In this document: one piece after another, positions 59,985-64,000 of the stretch
Layout: each line of letters starts with the position of its first letter
Numbering within the stretch: position 1 is the stretch's first letter
From: Nocardia huaxiensis
Lineage (GTDB): Bacteria > Actinomycetota > Actinomycetes > Mycobacteriales > Mycobacteriaceae
Reading direction: 5' to 3'
Assembly (NCBI RefSeq): GCF_013744875.1
Contig: NZ_CP059399.1
Location: forward strand, 1,364,001-1,428,000
DNA length: 64,000 nt
Translations under genes and position numbers: made by a program
Notes under the pieces: model-generated
What the model was told of the DNA's origin: nothing
Seen by the model: the letters and a program-made list of their open reading frames with translations, nothing else
The model's database searches: none

Positions 59985-61631
59985 CTACTGTCGCTCGGTC
60001 AGCTGACCGGTGTCCATGTGCCAGCGGCGGGTGGCGCGAACGGTGTCGAGCATGCGGCGGTCGTGGGTGACGAGAAGTACCGTGCCATCGAAGGATTCGA
60101 CGGCCTGCTCGAGTTGTTCGATGGCGGGGAGGTCGAGGTGGTTGGTGGGTTCGTCGAGGACCAGCAGGTTGACGCCGCGGGCCTGGAGCAGGGCCAGAGC
60201 GGCCCGGGTGCGCTCGCCGGGGGACAGGGTGTCGTTGGGGCGCAGGACATGTGGGCCGCGGAGGCCGAATTTGGCCAGGAGGGTGCGCACCTCGGCCTCG
60301 GGCCAGTCGGGGACCTGAGCGCTGAAAGTGTCCGCGAGGGTGGCGGTTCCACGGAACAGGCCACGGGCCTGGTCCACCTCGCCGATGGCCACGCCGGAGC
60401 CCAGGGCCGATGATCCGGTGTCCGGCTGCGTTTTTCCGAGCAGCAGGGACAGCAGGGTCGATTTGCCGGAGCCGTTCGCGCCGGTGAGGACGATGCGGTC
60501 GCCGAAGTCGACCTGCACGGTGACGGGGCCGAGAGTGAAATCTCCGCGCGCGACAGTCGCATTCGACAGGGTCGCCACGATGGAGCCGCTGCGCGGGGCG
60601 GACGCGATGGTCATGCGCAGCTCCCACTCCTTGCGGGGCTCCTCCACCTCGTCGAGCCGCTCTATGCGCTTGAGGGTCTGCTTGATCTTCGACGCCTGCT
60701 TCTCGGTGGATTCCGCACGCGCCTTGCGGCCCAGTTTGTCGGAGTCGCCGCCCTTGGCCTTGCGGCGGGAATTGCGGACGCCGTGCTCGAGCCAGTTGCG
60801 CTGCATCAGCGCACGGGATTCCAGGCCCGCCTTGGTGTCGGCGTACTCGTCGTAGGCTTCGCGGGCGTGGCGGCGGGCGATGGCGCGCTCTTCCAGATAC
60901 GACTCGTAGCCGCCGTCGTAGATGCCTACCTGCTGCTGCGCCAGGTCCAGTTCGACAATGCGATTCACGGTGCGCGCCAAGAACTCTCGATCATGGCTGA
61001 TCACCATGAGAGGTTCGCGCACGCCGGTCACGAACTGCTCCAGGCGGGCCAGGCCGTCCAGGTCCAGATCGTTGGTGGGCTCGTCGAGCAGCAGAATGTC
61101 GAAGCGGGACAGCAGGACCGACGCCAAACCGGCACGCGCCGCCTGCCCGCCGGACAGCACGGTCATGAGGGTGTCGAGTCCGTGCGGCAGGCTCTCGCTC
61201 AATCCGAGATCGGCGGCCACCTCCTCGGCGCGCTGCTCCAGATCCGCGCCGCCCAGGGCCAGCCAGCGTTCCAGCGCGGGCGAATAATCGTCCTCGCCGC
61301 CGTCGGCGAGCCGTTCGGCCGCAGCGTCCATGGTCTCCTGGGCCGCCGCCACCCCGGTGCGCCGGCGCAGGAATTCCAGCACCGTCTCACCGGCGATCCG
61401 CTCGGGTTCCTGCGCCAGATACCCGACCGTCGCGTCCGGCGGGCTCAGCGTGATCTGGCCCTCCGGCGCGTTGCCGTCGGCGAGCATGCGCAGCAGCGTC
61501 GACTTCCCGGCCCCGTTCACGCCCACCAGCCCGATCACATCCCCCGGGGCGAGCACGAGATCGAGGTCGGAGAACAGCATTCGCTCGCCGTGTCCGGCAG
61601 CCAGTCCGCGCGCATGAAGTGTGGTGCTCAC
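59985..61631 (-). CDS. ABC-F family ATPase
   Basis: This 548-residue soluble protein has two ABC domains and no membrane helices. Domain 1 has Walker A GVNGAGKST (about 37), signature LSGGQAARAG and Walker B LLLDEPTND; domain 2 has GANGSGKST (about 385), LSPGERTRA and LLVLDEPTNH. A charged linker of about 80 residues lies between them. ABC-F proteins act on ribosomes; some give antibiotic resistance and others are translation factors. Which applies here cannot be told from the sequence. GTG 61631 is divergent from the PspC gene. Confidence 0.92.
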   Translation of the reverse strand: MSTTLHARGLAAGHGERMLFSDLDLVLAPGDVIGLVGVNGAGKSTLLRMLADGNAPEGQITLSPPDATVGYLAQEPERIAGETVLEFLRRRTGVAAAQETMDAAAERLADGGEDDYSPALERWLALGGADLEQRAEEVAADLGLSESLPHGLDTLMTVLSGGQAARAGLASVLLSRFDILLLDEPTNDLDLDGLARLEQFVTGVREPLMVISHDREFLARTVNRIVELDLAQQQVGIYDGGYESYLEERAIARRHAREAYDEYADTKAGLESRALMQRNWLEHGVRNSRRKAKGGDSDKLGRKARAESTEKQASKIKQTLKRIERLDEVEEPRKEWELRMTIASAPRSGSIVATLSNATVARGDFTLGPVTVQVDFGDRIVLTGANGSGKSTLLSLLLGKTQPDTGSSALGSGVAIGEVDQARGLFRGTATLADTFSAQVPDWPEAEVRTLLAKFGLRGPHVLRPNDTLSPGERTRAALALLQARGVNLLVLDEPTNHLDLPAIEQLEQAVESFDGTVLLVTHDRRMLDTVRATRRWHMDTGQLTERQ

Positions 61632-61747
61632 CGGGGCGATTCTGCCCTGCTCAGGGTGACACCCTGAGGCCGCCCCCGCCGAAGATCAGGGTCCGAATGG
61701 GTCATGGGACCGATGTGCGCGCCCCGTGATCCGAGGACAGTGGAGGT

Positions 61748-61951
61748 ATGACAACACCGATCAACACCCGCAAGCTCACCCGCTCGACCAACGACAAGTG
61801 GATCGCGGGCGTCTGCGGCGGAATCGCACAGTACTTCGGCTGGAACGCCAATATCGTCCGCCTGCTGTTCGTGATCTCCTGCCTGCTGCCCGGCCCGCAG
61901 TTCATCCTCTACCTGGTGCTCTGGCTGGTCATTCCGAAGCAGAAGTACTGA
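61748..61951 (+). CDS. PspC-domain small membrane protein
   Basis: This 67-residue protein is a single PspC domain: TRSTNDKWIAGVCGGIAQYF with the usual GVCGG-hydrophobic pattern, then NANIVRLLFVISCLL and a second helix FILYLVLWLVIP ending in basic residues. PspC proteins are linked to envelope-stress responses. It is divergent from the ABC-F gene over 116 bases. No psp operon is adjacent. Confidence 0.88.
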   Translation: MTTPINTRKLTRSTNDKWIAGVCGGIAQYFGWNANIVRLLFVISCLLPGPQFILYLVLWLVIPKQKY

Positions 61952-62097
61952 GTTGTCCACAGCCCCTGTAGTTATCCACAATCCGTATGAAGGGGCTGCG
62001 GGGCGCATCTCGGAGTGACAGGATTCAGGGACCACCGCAGCAGGGGGTTCGGGGCGAGGTCCCTGGAAAATTTCGAGAGTTGGCAAGGAGCGCGCAC

Positions 62098-62406
62098 ATG
62101 GTCACATCGGGTGATCTGCCCGGCCTGGATCTGCCCAACCTCGACGCGCATTCGGAGCTGGGTGCGCTCGGCGCCATCGAGCTACAGCACCCGACTCAGG
62201 ACATCGATGGCGATGGCACGCTCGACACCATCACCACGAATACCGATCGCGCCATGCATGTGTGGACGGATCTCGATCATGACGGGTATGCCGACCACGT
62301 CACCGTCATCGACAGCGGCGGGGACTATGCCGCTTGGGAATTCCATCACCATCCGGACGGCACCACGGAGTGGGTGCGCACCGATTCGGGCAGCCTCGGC
62401 GGATAG
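62098..62406 (+). CDS. DUF6802-like protein
   Basis: This 102-residue protein has three short repeats of an acidic pattern (DIDGDGTLDTITTN, WTDLDHDGYADHVTVID), as in DUF6802 proteins of Nocardia. These look like EF-hand-like or calcium-type loops. It has no signal peptide. AAGGAG lies seven bases before the ATG; a longer frame from 61987 crosses a repeat relic. It is first in line with two WXG-type genes and may belong to the same operon. Confidence 0.6.
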   Translation: MVTSGDLPGLDLPNLDAHSELGALGAIELQHPTQDIDGDGTLDTITTNTDRAMHVWTDLDHDGYADHVTVIDSGGDYAAWEFHHHPDGTTEWVRTDSGSLGG

Positions 62407-62441
62407 TCCGGGGCAGGGGATTTCGATCTAGGGGGCACAAC

Positions 62442-62756
62442 ATGAGTGGATCGAACGCGCTCTCCGTCGATATCGAAGGGCTGCGCGGGGCGGCAGCGAC
62501 CCTGCGGGACGGCTCGGCCACGCTACGTCGGCAGTCGCGGCGGGTGGACGATCACGCCTTCGGTGGTAGCGGGGAGCAGGCCGGGCGCAACTACGCCCGG
62601 CAGGGCAGCGCCGTGCACAGCGGTTTCGAACACGTCGCGGACTGCCTACGGAACTGGGGCATGGCGCTGGCCGCGACCGCCGACGTATTCGATTCGGCCG
62701 CAAGCGAATACCAGCGCCTGGACAGGGAGAGAGCTGCGCGTATCTCAGGGGGATGA
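62442..62756 (+). CDS. WXG100-like small protein
   Basis: This 104-residue helical protein has LSVDIEGLRGAAATLRDGSATL, a Gly-rich turn (DDHAFGGSGEQAGRNYAR) and a second long helix, like WXG100/ESX-type partners, but without a Trp at the turn. GGGGG lies before the ATG at 62442. Its end overlaps the frame of the next gene (ATGA at 62753-62756). It is probably the partner or chaperone of the larger protein that follows. Confidence 0.6.
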   Translation: MSGSNALSVDIEGLRGAAATLRDGSATLRRQSRRVDDHAFGGSGEQAGRNYARQGSAVHSGFEHVADCLRNWGMALAATADVFDSAASEYQRLDRERAARISGG

Positions 62757-62758
62757 TC

Positions 62759-64000
62759 GTGGGTTTCGATGTCACGGGGAAATCGATCGATGAGATCTTG
62801 GATTACGGGGCACCCGGGTTGCAGTACTGGGAACAGTTCCTGCCGCTCTACGAGAAAGCCTTCGGGCCACTCGGTGGGGGCGTGCTCACGGAGCTGCAAG
62901 CACGGTATGACGAGCAGCGCCGCACCGACCTGGCCGGACTCGACAGTGCGCGAACGGAATTGGAAGGCGCGGTAGCCGAAGCCGATATCCGGTGGGTGGC
63001 CCAGCAAGGAGTGGTGAGCCGGCTGCCTTCGATGTGGCAGGGCGGCGCGGGTGACCGGGCGCTCGGCATCGCGGACGCGCAACTGCGCCAGGCCCGGGAC
63101 GTGGTGGACACCGCCCGTGCTGCCGTGACGGTGATCGGAGATGCCGCCGGGCCACTGCGGTCCGCGGCGCTCGCGAAGGCCGAACACACACTCGGCCTGC
63201 TGGAGCAGAGTGCCGACGGCACCAGGCGCATCGCCATCGGCGGCAAGACGCCGGAGGAGATCGAGGCCCTGATCGCAGACACCGAATCAGATTGGCTGAC
63301 AGATACTTTCAAGCTCGACGTGGAGTGCAAACTGGACGGTTTCACGGCCGCCTGCGCGACAGCGGACGACTGCTTCGAGACCCAGTATCGATCGATCCTC
63401 ACCGCACTGAACCAGACTCCGGATCAGCCCTACCCCTACCCGGACGACTCGCTCGTGCCACGCCGCTCCGATATCGTGCGGGACCCCGAGGCCTCCCGGA
63501 TTCCAGCCGAAACCGGCGCTGGGGGAGCTGTTTCCCCCGCCGCTTCTTCGCCCGGAGTCGCTACCTTCGGCTCTGCTCCCGGCGCGGGTGGATCGCTCTC
63601 CGCAGCCGGGCCGCAGCCGGAAATCGACTCGGCAGGAACGACATACGGGTCCGGCCCCGTGGCGGGGAACGCACCTTCGGGAGTGACCGCACCCGCCGCT
63701 GAGACGGAGTCCGCGCAAGCGGCTGGTCGCCCCGAACCGGAAACGCCGGGCTCGCCGGCCTCTGCTCCCGTCGATTCCGCAGGAAGCACTGTGCCACAGG
63801 GTATTACGGATATCCTCGACAAACTTGGCGAGCTCATCTCCGGTGCGGTGTCCACGCTGACCTCCGGTGACCTCTCCCCGTCGGGAAACTCCCAGCCCGA
63901 GACCGATCCACAGCTCGGGACGGAACCGCAGCCGGGCGTGAACCCGCAGGACAGCCCGCCGAATACCGCAGGAAAGACCGAATTCGACATCGCCGGAAGG
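62759..64000 (+). CDS. large WXG-type putative type VII effector, 3' end outside window
   Basis: The open frame runs from GTG 62759 (AGGGGG six bases upstream; ATG 62753 is an alternative) to the window end, 414 codons. The first 220 residues are helical, with a Trp-x-Gly turn in LPSMWQGGAGDRAL near residue 100. After about residue 225 comes a Pro/Ala/Gly/Ser-rich linker. This is the shape of a type VII substrate N-domain plus linker, with an expected C-terminal toxin or enzyme domain beyond the window. The product is an inference from architecture and from its small WXG-like neighbour. Confidence 0.6.
   Translation, partial: MGFDVTGKSIDEILDYGAPGLQYWEQFLPLYEKAFGPLGGGVLTELQARYDEQRRTDLAGLDSARTELEGAVAEADIRWVAQQGVVSRLPSMWQGGAGDRALGIADAQLRQARDVVDTARAAVTVIGDAAGPLRSAALAKAEHTLGLLEQSADGTRRIAIGGKTPEEIEALIADTESDWLTDTFKLDVECKLDGFTAACATADDCFETQYRSILTALNQTPDQPYPYPDDSLVPRRSDIVRDPEASRIPAETGAGGAVSPAASSPGVATFGSAPGAGGSLSAAGPQPEIDSAGTTYGSGPVAGNAPSGVTAPAAETESAQAAGRPEPETPGSPASAPVDSAGSTVPQGITDILDKLGELISGAVSTLTSGDLSPSGNSQPETDPQLGTEPQPGVNPQDSPPNTAGKTEFDIAGR

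Overview
The window is a chromosomal segment of a high-GC actinomycete, most likely a Nocardia or close relative in the Mycobacteriales. The evidence is GC-rich third codon positions, frequent GTG starts, abundant DUF7373-type lipoproteins, PknB-type kinases, FHA proteins, a DUF4254 protein and a type VII secretion (ESX) locus. The ESX locus lies between the ribosomal block infA-rpmJ-rpsM-rpsK-rpsD-rpoA-rplQ-truA and the block rplM-rpsI-glmM. These are the blocks that flank ESX-4 in Mycobacterium tuberculosis (from general knowledge), so I read the locus as an expanded ESX-4 that also carries eccE.

Layout. 1-3.1 kb: a partial lipoprotein, a GNAT acetyltransferase with a GntR/UTRA regulator, and a DUF4254 protein. 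3.1-8.2 kb: a minus-strand operon of one lipoprotein and two Ser/Thr kinases with overlapping ends. 8.2-12.2 kb: a very long proline-rich MinD/EspI-like ATPase, divergent from infA. 12.3-17.3 kb: translation and transcription genes. 17.3-25 kb: an accessory island with four AraC paralogues, an MBL-fold hydrolase and two nitrilase-family proteins that both have Gly where the catalytic Cys should be. 25-28.8 kb: CsoR with its operator, MTA phosphorylase, an epimerase with an internal insertion, and an FMN reductase. 28.8-39.3 kb: eccE, eccB, mycP, eccD and eccC. 39.3-42.2 kb: a four-gene type VII substrate-like operon and the WXG100 pair esxU/esxT. 42.5-56.7 kb: three lipoproteins, a third kinase, an FHA/zinc-ribbon protein, a secreted zinc metallopeptidase lipoprotein, an FHA-FHA-ABC exporter and an Hsp70-like protein of the ESX-associated type. 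56.9-59.4 kb: rplM-rpsI-glmM. 59.4-64 kb: an STM3941-like membrane protein behind a paired palindromic operator, an ABC-F ATPase, a PspC protein, a DUF6802-like protein and the start of a second WXG-protein operon that runs off the window.

How the parts may fit together (inference): kinases with extracytoplasmic Cys-containing domains and lipoproteins could sense the envelope, FHA proteins could read the phosphorylation, and the ESX-4 machine with its MinD-like and Hsp70-like partners could be a target. The AraC/nitrilase-like island looks like a separate accessory module inserted between the ribosomal block and the secretion genes. Several convergent gene pairs share long perfect hairpin terminators, and a dispersed GC-rich hairpin repeat recurs between genes.
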